Source: Hyphomicrobiales bacterium
GTDB lineage: Bacteria > Pseudomonadota > Alphaproteobacteria > Rhizobiales > Rhizobiaceae
Assembly (NCBI GenBank): GCA_900469615.1
Contig: UBYA01000002.1
Span: 62,001 to 126,000, forward strand
Direction of reading: 5' to 3'
DNA: 64,000 nt
This document shows, in pieces, positions 1 through 8,810 of the stretch. The notes under the pieces were generated by a model. The model saw nothing but the letters and a program-made list of their open reading frames with translations. It did not search any database and was not told where the DNA came from. The translations under genes and the position numbers were made by a program. Numbering within the stretch: position 1 is the stretch's first letter; every line of letters starts with the position of its first letter.

Positions 1-1
1 G

Positions 2-169
2 CTTGCAAACACCGTCCGGGCATTGCGGCCGAAGGTCAAAATCCTCTTCACGTCCGGCTATGCGGAGCCCACGATTGCCGGTCGGGAACTTGCTCTTTCG
101 GGAACCTGGCTGAAGAAGCCTTACACGGCGCGCGAACTGGCACAGCGGCTGCGCGAACTTCTCGATTAG
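2..169 (+). CDS. C-terminal end of a receiver (REC) domain protein, cut by the window edge
   Basis: Only the last 55 residues are present, reading in from base 2. They contain ILFTSGYAEPTI, a short linker, then LKKPYTARELAQRLRELL. This is the end of a response-regulator receiver fold: the beta4 strand with the switch Ser/Thr, then the conserved Lys-Pro before the last helix. The terminal position and the TSGYAE wording are common in hybrid histidine kinases that end in a receiver domain, but a stand-alone regulator cannot be excluded because the N-terminus lies outside the window. A strong hairpin follows the stop codon. Confidence 0.75.
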   Translation, partial: LANTVRALRPKVKILFTSGYAEPTIAGRELALSGTWLKKPYTARELAQRLRELLD

Positions 170-188
170 GGCCGTCCCGCTTTTGCCG

Positions 189-240
189 GAGCGGTTCCGC
201 CTTTCGCGGAATCGCTGAACCGCTCTATCTCTTTGTTTTT
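189..240 (+). terminator. Hairpin terminator / rhizobial-type intergenic repeat
   Basis: GAGCGGTTC (189-197) pairs perfectly with GAACCGCTC (217-225). An inner CCGC/GCGG pairing extends the stem, and the T-rich run TATCTCTTTGTTTTT follows. This fits a Rho-independent terminator for the receiver-domain gene. From memory, the wording resembles a short element seen downstream of many genes in Rhizobium and Agrobacterium genomes, so it may also be a dispersed repeat. Confidence 0.6.
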
Positions 241-252
241 ACGCATTTGCGA

Positions 253-282
253 GCGTACGGCATCGCTGCCGATGCCGTACGC
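253..282. repeat. Perfect 13-bp inverted repeat with 4-nt loop
   Basis: GCGTACGGCATCG (253-265) and CGATGCCGTACGC (270-282) are exact reverse complements around CTGC. The structure lies 22 bases beyond the stop codon of the leftward hemN gene. It could end the cyd/hemN transcript or protect its 3' end. No T-tract follows on either strand, so factor-independent termination is not shown. Confidence 0.6.
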
Positions 283-304
283 GCAGGTGCCGGTATTGAA
301 GATG

Positions 305-1651
305 TTATATGGCGGCCGAGTGACGCGCCTTGCGCGAACTCAAATAGCTGTCGAAGTGCGCCGCGATCGACCTTGCGAACAGGTGACTGTCGGCGCCGAT
401 GGCAAAGCGATCCCCGTTAGAGGCGAAGTGGGGCGACGTCTGCGCCAGCAAAGCCGCTTCATGCAGGATTGCTTCCGCCCCAGCGCCGAACCGGCTGCGC
501 AATGCGGTAACGGAAAAGCCGAAATCGCACATGAGGCGTTCGATCACCCAACCGCGCATGCGGTCCTCATCGGAAAGCGAAAGGCCACGCACGACGGCAA
601 GGCCACCGGCTTCGATCAGACGCCCGTAGGCGGCGGTCGAGGGCATGTTCTGGGCGTAGCCCTGACGAAAGCGGCTGATCGAGGACGGTCCGAGGCCGAT
701 CAGGGTGTCGCAGCGCTCGTCGGTATAGCCTTGAAAATTCCTCGTCAGCCGCCCCTCGCGCGCGGCCGCGGCAAGACTATCGGCCGGAAGGGCGAAATGA
801 TCGATGCCTATCGGCAGATAGCCGGCTTCGCAGATGAGCCTGGCCGCGCCCTGCGCCTGCTCCAGCCGCGCGTCGGGGCCAGGCAACGCGGCTTCATCGA
901 TCATGGTCTGGTGTTTCTTGAACCACGGCACATGCGCATATCCGAAGATCGCCACGCGATCCGGCCGCAACGACAGCGATAGCTCGATGGTCCTGTCCAA
1001 GGTCGCGAGCGTCTGGAAGGGCAGGCCATACAGAAGGTCCAAATTGACGGAGCCGACGCCTCGCCCTCTCAAGCCTTCCACGACCTCGCGCGTCGTCTCG
1101 AAACTCTGCTTGCGGTTGATGGCGTTTTGAACGCGGCGGTCGAAATCCTGGATGCCGAGACTTGCGCGCGTGGTTCCGACTTCGGCCAGGGCATCCAGCC
1201 GCGCCTCATCCATGTCGTTGGGATCGATTTCAATGCTCACGCTCGCGTCGGCCGCAATCGTGAAGCTCTCGCGCAGCCGTCTGAACAGGCTTTGCATGTC
1301 CTCGGGCCTGAGCATGGTCGGGGAACCTCCGCCGAGGTGGATCGCGCGTACGATGCCCCGTCCCGCCAGGCGCCGGCCGACCATCGCGATCTCGCGGTAA
1401 AGCATCGCGAGATAGTCGGCGACGGGCGCGTAGCGAAGAGTCTGCTTCGTATGGCATGCGCAGAACCAGCATAGCCGGTCGCAGTAAGGGATGTGCAGAT
1501 AAAGCGATATGGCCTCGTCTGCCGGAATCGCGTCGATCCAGCCGGAGACCGTTTCAGGCGTCACGCCGTCGTGGAAATGCGGCGCCGTCGGATAGCTGGT
1601 GTAGCGCGGGACATTGGCGTCGATCAGGCGGTGAGTGGGGACGGCTGTCAT
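305..1651 (-). CDS. hemN: Oxygen-independent coproporphyrinogen III oxidase (radical SAM)
   Basis: Predicted 448 aa cytoplasmic radical SAM enzyme that decarboxylates coproporphyrinogen III to protoporphyrinogen IX without oxygen. Cysteines 57, 61, 64 and 66 form the HemN-type CX3CX2CXC cluster in HIPYCDRLCWFCACH, followed by the glycine-rich LGGGSPTM segment. The start at 1651 was chosen because it lies just after the RYTSYPTAP-bearing HemN N-terminus begins and overlaps the cydC stop (ATGA). A longer in-frame extension only reads through cydC in another frame. Co-transcription with cydDC makes sense: cytochrome bd needs haem when oxygen is scarce. Length matches the family. Confidence 0.93.
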   Translation of the reverse strand: MTAVPTHRLIDANVPRYTSYPTAPHFHDGVTPETVSGWIDAIPADEAISLYLHIPYCDRLCWFCACHTKQTLRYAPVADYLAMLYREIAMVGRRLAGRGIVRAIHLGGGSPTMLRPEDMQSLFRRLRESFTIAADASVSIEIDPNDMDEARLDALAEVGTTRASLGIQDFDRRVQNAINRKQSFETTREVVEGLRGRGVGSVNLDLLYGLPFQTLATLDRTIELSLSLRPDRVAIFGYAHVPWFKKHQTMIDEAALPGPDARLEQAQGAARLICEAGYLPIGIDHFALPADSLAAAAREGRLTRNFQGYTDERCDTLIGLGPSSISRFRQGYAQNMPSTAAYGRLIEAGGLAVVRGLSLSDEDRMRGWVIERLMCDFGFSVTALRSRFGAGAEAILHEAALLAQTSPHFASNGDRFAIGADSHLFARSIAAHFDSYLSSRKARHSAAI

Positions 1652-3246
1652 GCGGAGAGTTCCAGGATCGTGCTGTTGCGGACCAGAAGCGGGCGGTGGG
1701 TGGACATGACGACGATACGGTCGCTGAGGTGCGCGGCAAGGCGCGTCAGGATTCGCTGGCCCTGCGCCGCGTCGAGATGTTCCGTCGGCTCGTCGAGCAG
1801 CACGATCGGCGTATGAGCAAGGAACGCGCGAGCCAGGTTGAGCCGCTGTGCCTCGCCGAGCGAGAGCATATCCTGCCTGATCCACGCATCGAGGCCGCCG
1901 GCCGTCCGTATCCGTTCACCGAGCTCGACTGCTTCCAGCGCATGCCACATCGCCGCGTCGTTGCCTTCCGGCTCGAACAGATTGGCCCGCACGGTGTCGT
2001 CCAGAATTGCCGCGTCGTGCAGGACCAGGGTCGATAAGCTATGCCGCTCCTGTGCCGTGAGGCTTGCGTTCCCAGTATCGAACCGGTCTTCGCCGATCCA
2101 GCCGGCAACCTGTTTCAGCAGGCTCGTCTTGCCGGTGCCGCTCGTCCCGACAAGGACTGTCGGCGCACCGGCCCGCAGGCGAAGGTCGACCGGATCGTCG
2201 CCGATCGGCGTGCCGGAGGGCGAAAGCCGCCTGATATGCCGACATTGCAGCTCGCGCGGCATTCCGGACGATGTCGCGCGTGGCATCGGTGCTTCCTGAT
2301 CCCCGGTCCAGCGGCCGACATCTGCGGCGGCGGCATTCTTGCGCAGCCTGGCAACCAGAATTCGCGATGCGCCGTTCATGGTCTCGCCCAGCGCCAGCCA
2401 CGCGAATGCGAGAGCGAGCGGAAGAAGCAGCACCTCGCCACGGTCGCCGGCCCACCATGCCGCCGCAACGACGCAAGCTCCCGCCAGCGGCCCGAAGAGA
2501 GAAGCAAGCCCATCGAACCCGGATTGCAGACGGCGCAAGGCGCGGGTCTCGATATCCGCATGGGAAAGCGCATTCATGGCCGCCTCACATTCTTCGGACC
2601 AGACGCGCTCCGCTTTCAGGGCAACGGCCGATGCCATGGCGCTCCCCATCCGCCCGGCCCCCTCCCGCCGGTACGTTGTGCCCTGCGACCAGGCCGCCGC
2701 GCCGTCTCGTGCAAGCCGGCGGCCGGCAAAGGCGCCGAATGCCAGCATGGATAGGATCGGCAGCAAGGACAGGGGGGCGACGATGGCGGAGCACGAAAGC
2801 AGCCCGGCAAGGCCGATGGCGATCGTCAGCGAGGGCAGGCGAGCGCGCAGATGCGCATATTCGATATCCTCGACATCATCCAGATAGTCGGCAAGCCGCG
2901 CCTCGTCGCCCAGCTGCCAACCGGCCTTGCGAATGGAAGGTGCGGCGGCCATGGCAGCGAAAAGGCCGACCCGATGCGATACCTGATCGGCAAGGGCTGC
3001 CTTGTGACCCAAAAGCCGCTCGCCGTAGCGTGCCGCCGTGCGGCCGATGGCGAACAACCGGATGAACGCGGCCGGAACGTGGAAATTGAACGTCGCAGCC
3101 GCGGCGGTCAGGCCCGCCGTCGCCACGGCGCCCAGAAACCACGCGGACACGCCGCCAAGCAGGATGCCGCAGAAAAGCGCACAGCAGCCGAGCAGGGCAG
3201 TCAACCGCCAAGTCTTTCGGCTTTCGGAAACGGGCTTGCTCATCAT
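1648..3246 (-). CDS. cydC: CydC subunit of the CydDC thiol/haem ABC exporter
   Basis: 532 aa fused membrane-ATPase half transporter. The N-terminal ~310 residues are hydrophobic with several transmembrane helices. The ATPase part shows Walker A GTSGTGKTS (about 367-375), signature LSLGEAQ (about 461) and Walker B IVLLDEPTEHLD (about 480). CydDC exports cysteine/glutathione and is required to assemble cytochrome bd. The ATG overlaps the cydD stop as ATGATGA, implying translational coupling. Assignment to CydC rather than CydD rests on gene order, the neighbouring cydABX genes and overall wording; the two halves are paralogues. Confidence 0.88.
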   Translation of the reverse strand: MMSKPVSESRKTWRLTALLGCCALFCGILLGGVSAWFLGAVATAGLTAAAATFNFHVPAAFIRLFAIGRTAARYGERLLGHKAALADQVSHRVGLFAAMAAAPSIRKAGWQLGDEARLADYLDDVEDIEYAHLRARLPSLTIAIGLAGLLSCSAIVAPLSLLPILSMLAFGAFAGRRLARDGAAAWSQGTTYRREGAGRMGSAMASAVALKAERVWSEECEAAMNALSHADIETRALRRLQSGFDGLASLFGPLAGACVVAAAWWAGDRGEVLLLPLALAFAWLALGETMNGASRILVARLRKNAAAADVGRWTGDQEAPMPRATSSGMPRELQCRHIRRLSPSGTPIGDDPVDLRLRAGAPTVLVGTSGTGKTSLLKQVAGWIGEDRFDTGNASLTAQERHSLSTLVLHDAAILDDTVRANLFEPEGNDAAMWHALEAVELGERIRTAGGLDAWIRQDMLSLGEAQRLNLARAFLAHTPIVLLDEPTEHLDAAQGQRILTRLAAHLSDRIVVMSTHRPLLVRNSTILELSA

Positions 3247-4844
3247 GCCGCCACCTCGAAGGTTCCGTCATTGCTCAGGTCGATCGTCACTCGGCTAGCG
3301 GCGGCAAGTTCCCTGTCATGGGTTGCCACGACGACGAGATGCGAATGCGCCATCCCGACGAGCGCTTTCCGGACAAGGCCGGCGGTGCCGGCGTCGAGCT
3401 TCGCTGTCGGTTCGTCCGCGATCACCGTCCGTCCGGCGAGAAGCGCGCGGGCGACCGATATGCGAAGCTTCTGCCCGCCCGAAAGATTGCCGCCGCCGCG
3501 GGTGAGCAGGGCATCGAGGCCGCCGGGAAGGAGCGCGTCATCCAGCAGGCCCACCGCATTCGCCGCCTCGCGCAGTTTCTCGCGAGGCTGCGGCGGGAGC
3601 TTCCAGGCGATCGCCTCGGCAAGGGTTCCCTCGGGGATGTGGCTATCGGTCGAAACCCAGACGACATCTGTGAGTTCGGGCTGAGCCGATGCGGCCTGCT
3701 CGATGCCTGCAAGCTGGCGCAACAGGGTCGACTTGCCGCAGCCGCTCGGTCCGACGACGGCGACGAGACCGTGCTCGGGCAATGGCGGGAGTGGCCGGTC
3801 GAGCGCCGCGATAGCCAATCTTTCCGGCGCGTCGACATCGAGCATGCGGTCGAGGGCCGCCGCCGCGGCAAGGCCTTCGGCTTTGGCGTGGTACTGCTCC
3901 GAAAAGCGGCGGAAGGGGGCAAAATAATCCGGCGCGATCATGAGGATGAAAAGGCTTTGCCAGAGCTCCAGGTTGGAGAAACCGGGAATCATCATCAATT
4001 TGAGATGCCCGAGGCCGAGAAACACGGCGAGCAGGGCGATCGACAGCGAGGCGAAGAAATCGATGATGCCGGCGTTTATGAAAGCAATGCCGAGAACGCC
4101 CATCGTTTCGCGCGCATAGGATTCCAGCCGGCCGGCAAGCTTGGTCTCCTCGCTGGAAAGCGCGTGATTGGCAAGGATGGTCGGCAATGCGCGAATACGA
4201 TCGGCAAACTGGCCGGCGAGACGGCCAAAGGCGCGTTCCTGCGCGGCTGCGCGGCTGCGGATAATGTCGCCCACCAAGGCGAAGAACAGGATCATGACGG
4301 GCGTCAGACAGATGACCAGAACTGCCGCCTGCCATGAAACGAGAAAAAGCGCGGCTGCGGCGGCCAGCGGGCCGGCTGCCATCATCGTCGAGGCCGCGCG
4401 GTGCCCGATGACCAGCGATGCCATGGCTTCCGGGTGCCGTTGCATGGCCACGACCAGGGTCCCCACGGGCAATTGCTTCAGCTGCCGTGGCGGCATGGCG
4501 TTCAGTCGCGCGGAGGCGGCCTCGCGCAAGCGGATCGCGACATCCGCCTCCGCGGCGGCCTGGGCCCTGTCGGCAAGGAAGCCGGCGATCGCCGCGCCGG
4601 CAAGCAGAACGAGCCCGAGCGATATCAAACGCGGATCGACGGGACCGTTCATCACGAGCTTGCCGGCGGCCACGGCCGCCGCCGCCATGAAGCCGAGCCG
4701 CAAGACCATGCGGATCATCTGGATTGCGAGCACATGGCGCAAGCTGCCTTTGGCCAGCCCTTGTGCGAAGGCGAGCGCGCGAAACCTGGCGGCGCCCGCG
4801 TGATTGCATTCAGGATTTGCTGTCGATGCCTTGTCGTCTGTCAT
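3243..4844 (-). CDS. cydD: CydD subunit of the CydDC ABC exporter
   Basis: 533 aa, first gene of the leftward operon. It has an N-terminal membrane domain and a C-terminal ATPase with Walker A GPSGCGKSTLL (about 365), signature LSGGQKLRIS (about 454) and Walker B TVIADEPTAKLD. It forms the heterodimer with CydC in the inner membrane. The start codon lies 101 bases from that of cydA on the other strand, and the shared spacer carries an Fnr/FixK-like box. Family knowledge: without CydDC, cytochrome bd is not assembled. Confidence 0.88.
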   Translation of the reverse strand: MTDDKASTANPECNHAGAARFRALAFAQGLAKGSLRHVLAIQMIRMVLRLGFMAAAAVAAGKLVMNGPVDPRLISLGLVLLAGAAIAGFLADRAQAAAEADVAIRLREAASARLNAMPPRQLKQLPVGTLVVAMQRHPEAMASLVIGHRAASTMMAAGPLAAAAALFLVSWQAAVLVICLTPVMILFFALVGDIIRSRAAAQERAFGRLAGQFADRIRALPTILANHALSSEETKLAGRLESYARETMGVLGIAFINAGIIDFFASLSIALLAVFLGLGHLKLMMIPGFSNLELWQSLFILMIAPDYFAPFRRFSEQYHAKAEGLAAAAALDRMLDVDAPERLAIAALDRPLPPLPEHGLVAVVGPSGCGKSTLLRQLAGIEQAASAQPELTDVVWVSTDSHIPEGTLAEAIAWKLPPQPREKLREAANAVGLLDDALLPGGLDALLTRGGGNLSGGQKLRISVARALLAGRTVIADEPTAKLDAGTAGLVRKALVGMAHSHLVVVATHDRELAAASRVTIDLSNDGTFEVAA

Positions 4845-4878
4845 ACCGCTCTTTTGGCATCGTTCCTTGTCGCTCCCG

Positions 4879-4892
4879 TTGATCTAAATCAA
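4879..4892. promoter_or_regulatory. Fnr/FixK-type anaerobox
   Basis: TTGATCTAAATCAA is a full match to the Fnr/FixK/FnrN consensus TTGAT-N4-ATCAA, and the flanking bases extend the arms to GTTGAT and ATCAAC. Its centre is about 60 bases upstream of the cydA start and about 42 bases upstream of cydD, so one site could serve both divergent transcripts. Consensus from established knowledge; regulation here is inferred. Confidence 0.85.
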
Positions 4893-4945
4893 CTCGCGAA
4901 GGGATTTGCGGCGTTAACAGAGGTCGATCAAGAAAGGATGTTTCC

Positions 4946-6529
4946 ATGTTCGACCCCCTCCTTGTCGACTTATCCCGGCTTCAATTTGCCTTGACGGCGC
5001 TTTACCACTTCCTTTTCGTACCCCTGACGCTCGGCCTTTCCATCATGATCGCCATGATGGAGACGGTCTATGTCATGACGCGGCGAACCATCTGGCGCGA
5101 CATGACCAAGTTCTGGGGCGTGCTCTTCGGCATCAATTTCGCGCTCGGCGTCGCCACCGGCATAACGATGGAGTTCCAGTTCGGCATGAACTGGGCCTAC
5201 TACTCCCACTATGTCGGCGACGTCTTCGGCGCTCCGCTGGCGATCGAGGGCCTGATGGCCTTCTTTCTGGAGGCGACCTTCGTCGGCCTGTTCTTCTTCG
5301 GCTGGGATCGCCTTTCTGCGCGCGCCCACATGATCGTGACCTGGCTGATGGCGCTCGGCACGAACTTCTCGGCCCTTTGGATCCTGATCGCCAATGGCTG
5401 GATGCAGAATCCGGTCGGCTCGGCCTTCAATCCCGACACCATGCGCATGGAAGTCACCGACTTCATGGCCGTTCTGTTCAATCCCGTCGCCCAGGCGAAA
5501 TTCGTGCATACCGTTTCCGCCGGTTATGTATGCGGCGCGGTTTTCGTTCTCGGCGTCTCGGCGTGGTATCTGTTGCGAAACCGTCATGTCGCGCTTGCGA
5601 AGCGTTCTTTCGTAATCGCTGCGGCGTTCGGCGTCGCCTCGGCGCTCTCGGTCATCGTGCTGGGGGACGAGAGCGGCTACGCCCTGACCGATAACCAGAA
5701 GATGAAGCTCGCCGCCATCGAGGCCATGTGGGAAACGGAACCCGCACCGGCATCCTTCACGGCTTTCGGAATACCGAGCCTTGCCGACCGCAAGACGCAT
5801 TATGCCGTCCATATCCCTTGGATCATGGGCCTGATCGGCACCCGTTCGATCGACAAGGAAATTCCCGGCATCGACCAGCTGGTGGCAAGGGCCGAGGAGC
5901 GCATACGCAATGGCCTGGGTGCCTACGATGCGCTGGAAAAGCTGAAGGTGAACCAGGCCGACGCCGCCGCGCGCTCCGTATTCGAGGCAAAGTCGCAGGA
6001 TCTCGGCTATGCCCTGCTTCTGAAGCAATTCGTCGCGGACCCCCGTACGGCGAGCGATCAGCAGATCAAGGATGCCGCCTGGTCGTCCGTGCCGCAGGTT
6101 CCGTGGCTGTTCTTCTCGTTTCGTATCATGGTTGCCTGCGGCTTCGCCCTGCTTGTCCTCTTCGTCACGTCGCTCTGGTACACGATGCGGGAAAAAGGTG
6201 CTCCGCGCTGGCTGTTCAGCCTGGCAGTGCTTGCCATGCCGTTGCCGTGGATTGCCATCGAGCTCGGATGGTTCGTCGCCGAGTTCGGTCGCCAGCCCTG
6301 GATCATCGACGGCGTCTTGCCGACCTTCCTCGCGACTTCGGAACTCGGCGTCTACAACCTTCTCCTGAGCATTGCGGGCTTCACGCTGGTCTATGGCGTG
6401 CTTGCCGTCATCGAGGTGCGGCTGATGCTCGCCGCGATCCGCAAGGGGCCGGACATCGCCGACATGATCACCGGCCGGCGGCCCGTTCCGGGCAGCGAGG
6501 CGGAACCGGCACTGCAGCCAGGCGAATAG
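4946..6529 (+). CDS. cydA: Cytochrome bd ubiquinol oxidase subunit I
   Basis: 527 aa integral membrane subunit carrying haems b558, b595 and d, which oxidises quinol and reduces oxygen with high affinity. Conserved ligand positions are visible: His21 in ALYHFLFVPLTLG, Glu101 and Glu109 in the IEGLMAFFLEATF block, His188 in FVHTVSAG and Met395 in FRIMVACG. These correspond to E. coli His19, Glu99, Glu107, His186 and Met393. The quinol-binding loop region and GRQPWI segment are present. AAGGA precedes the ATG. It is followed by cydB and cydX in one operon. Confidence 0.96.
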   Translation: MFDPLLVDLSRLQFALTALYHFLFVPLTLGLSIMIAMMETVYVMTRRTIWRDMTKFWGVLFGINFALGVATGITMEFQFGMNWAYYSHYVGDVFGAPLAIEGLMAFFLEATFVGLFFFGWDRLSARAHMIVTWLMALGTNFSALWILIANGWMQNPVGSAFNPDTMRMEVTDFMAVLFNPVAQAKFVHTVSAGYVCGAVFVLGVSAWYLLRNRHVALAKRSFVIAAAFGVASALSVIVLGDESGYALTDNQKMKLAAIEAMWETEPAPASFTAFGIPSLADRKTHYAVHIPWIMGLIGTRSIDKEIPGIDQLVARAEERIRNGLGAYDALEKLKVNQADAAARSVFEAKSQDLGYALLLKQFVADPRTASDQQIKDAAWSSVPQVPWLFFSFRIMVACGFALLVLFVTSLWYTMREKGAPRWLFSLAVLAMPLPWIAIELGWFVAEFGRQPWIIDGVLPTFLATSELGVYNLLLSIAGFTLVYGVLAVIEVRLMLAAIRKGPDIADMITGRRPVPGSEAEPALQPGE

Positions 6530-6552
6530 CCAGTAATTGAAGGACCAATTCA

Positions 6553-7707
6553 ATGATCGAATTTCTATTCAGCTATGAAACGCTGCGCATTACCTGGTGG
6601 CTCCTGCTCGGCGTGCTGCTCATCGGATTTGCCGTCATGGACGGCTTCGACATGGGCGTCGGAACCCTGTTGCCCTTCGTCGCGAAGACGGACCTCGAGC
6701 GCCGCGTCGCCATCAACACGGTGGGGCCGGTCTGGGAGGGCAACCAGGTCTGGTTCATTCTGGGCGGCGGCGCCATTTTCGCAGCCTGGCCGGCGCTCTA
6801 TGCGCTCAGCTTTTCGGGCTTCTACCTTGCGATGTTCCTAGTGCTGCTTGCCCTCATCCTGCGGCCGGTCGCTTTCAAGTACCGCTCGAAAAAGCCGGAG
6901 AAAGCCTGGCGTACGCGCTGGGACTGGGCGCTTTTCATCGGTGGCGCGGTTCCCTCGCTGATCTTCGGCGTTGCCGTCGGCAATGCGCTTCAGGGCGTGC
7001 CGTTCCATCTGACCTCGGACCTGCGGCCGATCTACGAGGGCACGCTGTTCGGCTTGCTCAATCCATTGGCGCTCTACTGCGGCCTGGTCTCCCTCTCGAT
7101 GCTCGTCATGCACGGTGCGGCGTGGCTCGCCTTCAAGGCCGAAGGTATTGTCGCCGAACGCGCGAAGGCGGTCGGGTCGAAGGCGGCCATCCTCACCGGC
7201 CTGCTGTTTGCCGGTGGCGGCGGGCTGGTCTGGCTCGGGCTGCTCGGCGGCTATCGGATCACCTCGGCCATCAAATGGGACGGCCCTTCCAATCCGCTGC
7301 TGAAGAGTGTCGCCAGGGACGGCGGCGCGTGGCTTGCCAATTTCCAGGCCCATCCGGTTCTCTGGCTGGTCCCCGCCCTCGGTATCGCCGGCCCGTTCTT
7401 CGTGGCATTGGGCTTCCGCACGCGCCGCGAGGGCCTGACCTTCATCGCGTCGAAGCTCTCGGTCGCCATGATCATCGCGACGGTCGGTCTTGCGATGTTC
7501 CCGGTCATCCTGCCGTCGATCACCAATCCATCGCATTCGCTGACCGTGTTCGACGCCTCCTCCAGCCGCGCGACGCTGCGCAACATGTTGCTGGCGACCG
7601 TCTTCTTCATGCCGATCATTCTTCTCTACACCGCCTGGGTCTACCGGGTTCTGTGGGGCAAGGTGAGCGAGAAGAGCATCGAGAAGGCCGGGCATTCGGC
7701 TTACTGA
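6553..7707 (+). CDS. cydB: Cytochrome bd ubiquinol oxidase subunit II
   Basis: 384 aa polytopic membrane protein, the usual length of CydB. The N-terminus has the family block DGFDMGVGTLLPF with Asp30, then GPVWEGNQVWFILGGG. It heterodimerises with CydA and stabilises the haem-containing core. The gap to cydA is 23 bases, with GAAGGA upstream of the ATG, so the genes are co-transcribed. No oddity was noticed. Confidence 0.96.
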   Translation: MIEFLFSYETLRITWWLLLGVLLIGFAVMDGFDMGVGTLLPFVAKTDLERRVAINTVGPVWEGNQVWFILGGGAIFAAWPALYALSFSGFYLAMFLVLLALILRPVAFKYRSKKPEKAWRTRWDWALFIGGAVPSLIFGVAVGNALQGVPFHLTSDLRPIYEGTLFGLLNPLALYCGLVSLSMLVMHGAAWLAFKAEGIVAERAKAVGSKAAILTGLLFAGGGGLVWLGLLGGYRITSAIKWDGPSNPLLKSVARDGGAWLANFQAHPVLWLVPALGIAGPFFVALGFRTRREGLTFIASKLSVAMIIATVGLAMFPVILPSITNPSHSLTVFDASSSRATLRNMLLATVFFMPIILLYTAWVYRVLWGKVSEKSIEKAGHSAY

Positions 7708-7727
7708 ACAAGGAAAGGAGAGATTAC

Positions 7728-7859
7728 ATGTGGTATTTTGCCTGGGTTCTCGGGCTTGGTCTGGCGGCTTCCGTCGGCGTTCTCAATGCCCTTTGGTACG
7801 AGCTTCGCGTTCTGCGCGATGAGCCGGCCGACGAAGGCGTGTCCCTGCCGACGCCGTGA
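7728..7859 (+). CDS. cydX: CydX-like small subunit of cytochrome bd
   Basis: A 43-residue protein starting MWYFAWVLGLGLAAS, which closely parallels the MWYFAWILG start of E. coli CydX/YbgT. It has one transmembrane helix (about residues 4-22) and a charged C-terminal tail. CydX packs against CydA and is needed for stable oxidase. A strong AGGAAAGGAG ribosome site precedes the ATG and the gap to cydB is 20 bases. It is easily missed because of its size. Confidence 0.9.
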   Translation: MWYFAWVLGLGLAASVGVLNALWYELRVLRDEPADEGVSLPTP

Positions 7860-7883
7860 ATTGCGCGCGGCTTCATTCACATA

Positions 7884-7915
7884 GCATGGCCGGAACCCGC
7901 GGGTTTCGGCCATGC
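7884..7915. terminator. Long stem-loop between convergent cydX and yigZ-like genes
   Basis: GCATGGCCGGAACCC pairs with GGGTTTCGGCCATGC through 15 positions with one G-U wobble and a 2-nt loop. It lies midway between the cydX stop and the stop of the opposite-strand gene, where a bidirectional terminator is expected. There is no clear T-run, so its efficiency is uncertain. Confidence 0.5.
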
Positions 7916-7951
7916 ATCCGCATCCAGCCTGCGCAAGCATCAGCATCGGGC

Positions 7952-8536
7952 CTATTCCAGCGTCACCGTTGACCGGCCACTTGTCAGGTCCAGAACGCTG
8001 CCGACGACATCGTCGGCGATCGATGAGACGATCGTGACGTCGAGGATGGCTCCGGAGCCCGTGAAACGCTCGCCGCGGATCTCGACGCCCTCCTGTGCCG
8101 AGAGACGCGCCTTCAGCTTTGCAAGGTCGGAAAACTGCACATCGATTGCCGCCGCTATGGTCGGAAAGACTTTTCGTTTTTCCGCGGTCTGAAGGCAGAT
8201 TGCGGCGGTGCCGCCATATGCGCGGATCAAGCCGCCGCTTCCCAGCAGCGTGCCGCCGAACCAGCGCGTCACCACCACCGCCACCATGTCCAGCTCGCAA
8301 CCGTCGATGGCCTGGAGGATCGGCTTGCCGGCAGTTCCGCTCGGCTCGCCGTCGTCGCTGAACCGGTAGCTCTGGCCGATGCGCCAGGCCCAGCAATTGT
8401 GATTGGCTTCGATGTCCGAGTGCCGCGCGACAAATTCCTTTGCGGCTTCGAGGTCCGCGACCGGACCGGCCGTTGCCAGGAACCGGCTTCGCTTGATGTC
8501 CTGGCTGGCGGTCGTGATCGATACGAGTGCGAACAT
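7952..8536 (-). CDS. YigZ/IMPACT family protein (UPF0029)
   Basis: 194 aa. The central segment carries the family hallmark DDGEPSGTAGKPIL followed by VVVTRWFGGTLLGSGGLIRAYG. It has the N-terminal IMPACT fold (about 1-120) and a shorter C-terminal domain (DUF1949-like, about 130-194). Family members bind nucleic acid or ribosomes, and eukaryotic IMPACT acts on translation control; the bacterial role is unclear. It is monocistronic here. The 274 bases upstream (8537-8810) hold no open frame I would call a gene. Confidence 0.88.
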   Translation of the reverse strand: MFALVSITTASQDIKRSRFLATAGPVADLEAAKEFVARHSDIEANHNCWAWRIGQSYRFSDDGEPSGTAGKPILQAIDGCELDMVAVVVTRWFGGTLLGSGGLIRAYGGTAAICLQTAEKRKVFPTIAAAIDVQFSDLAKLKARLSAQEGVEIRGERFTGSGAILDVTIVSSIADDVVGSVLDLTSGRSTVTLE

Positions 8537-8810
8537 GGCAGTCTCTTGGCTGGTTGCGCTGAGGCGCCTGCGATGTCTCTTACCGCAGCCTTGGGGTCGA
8601 CTTCAATGGCTGCAAGACGCTCGAACCCGACCGCACGCATGCCTCCTGTTCCAGCACTGGTACGGATCGTCATGACATCTGTTGCGGCAATGACCGTTCC
8701 GGTGGCGATCGTGCCAGTGCCGCGTCTTCGTGTCTCCTGCTTATCGTAGCGATCGAGCGGGCGCTGAAAAGGAGGAAACTCTCGACCACTGGTCTGTATT
8801 CGAGAGCGGT

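Noticed and set aside
4970..6553. 527-codon open frame on the minus strand
   Set aside because: Exact antisense of cydA; the sense frame has all haem ligands.
8573..8749. Short plus-strand frame upstream of the YigZ-like gene
   Set aside because: It belongs to a longer frame antisense to the YigZ-like gene, with no recognisable product or ribosome site.
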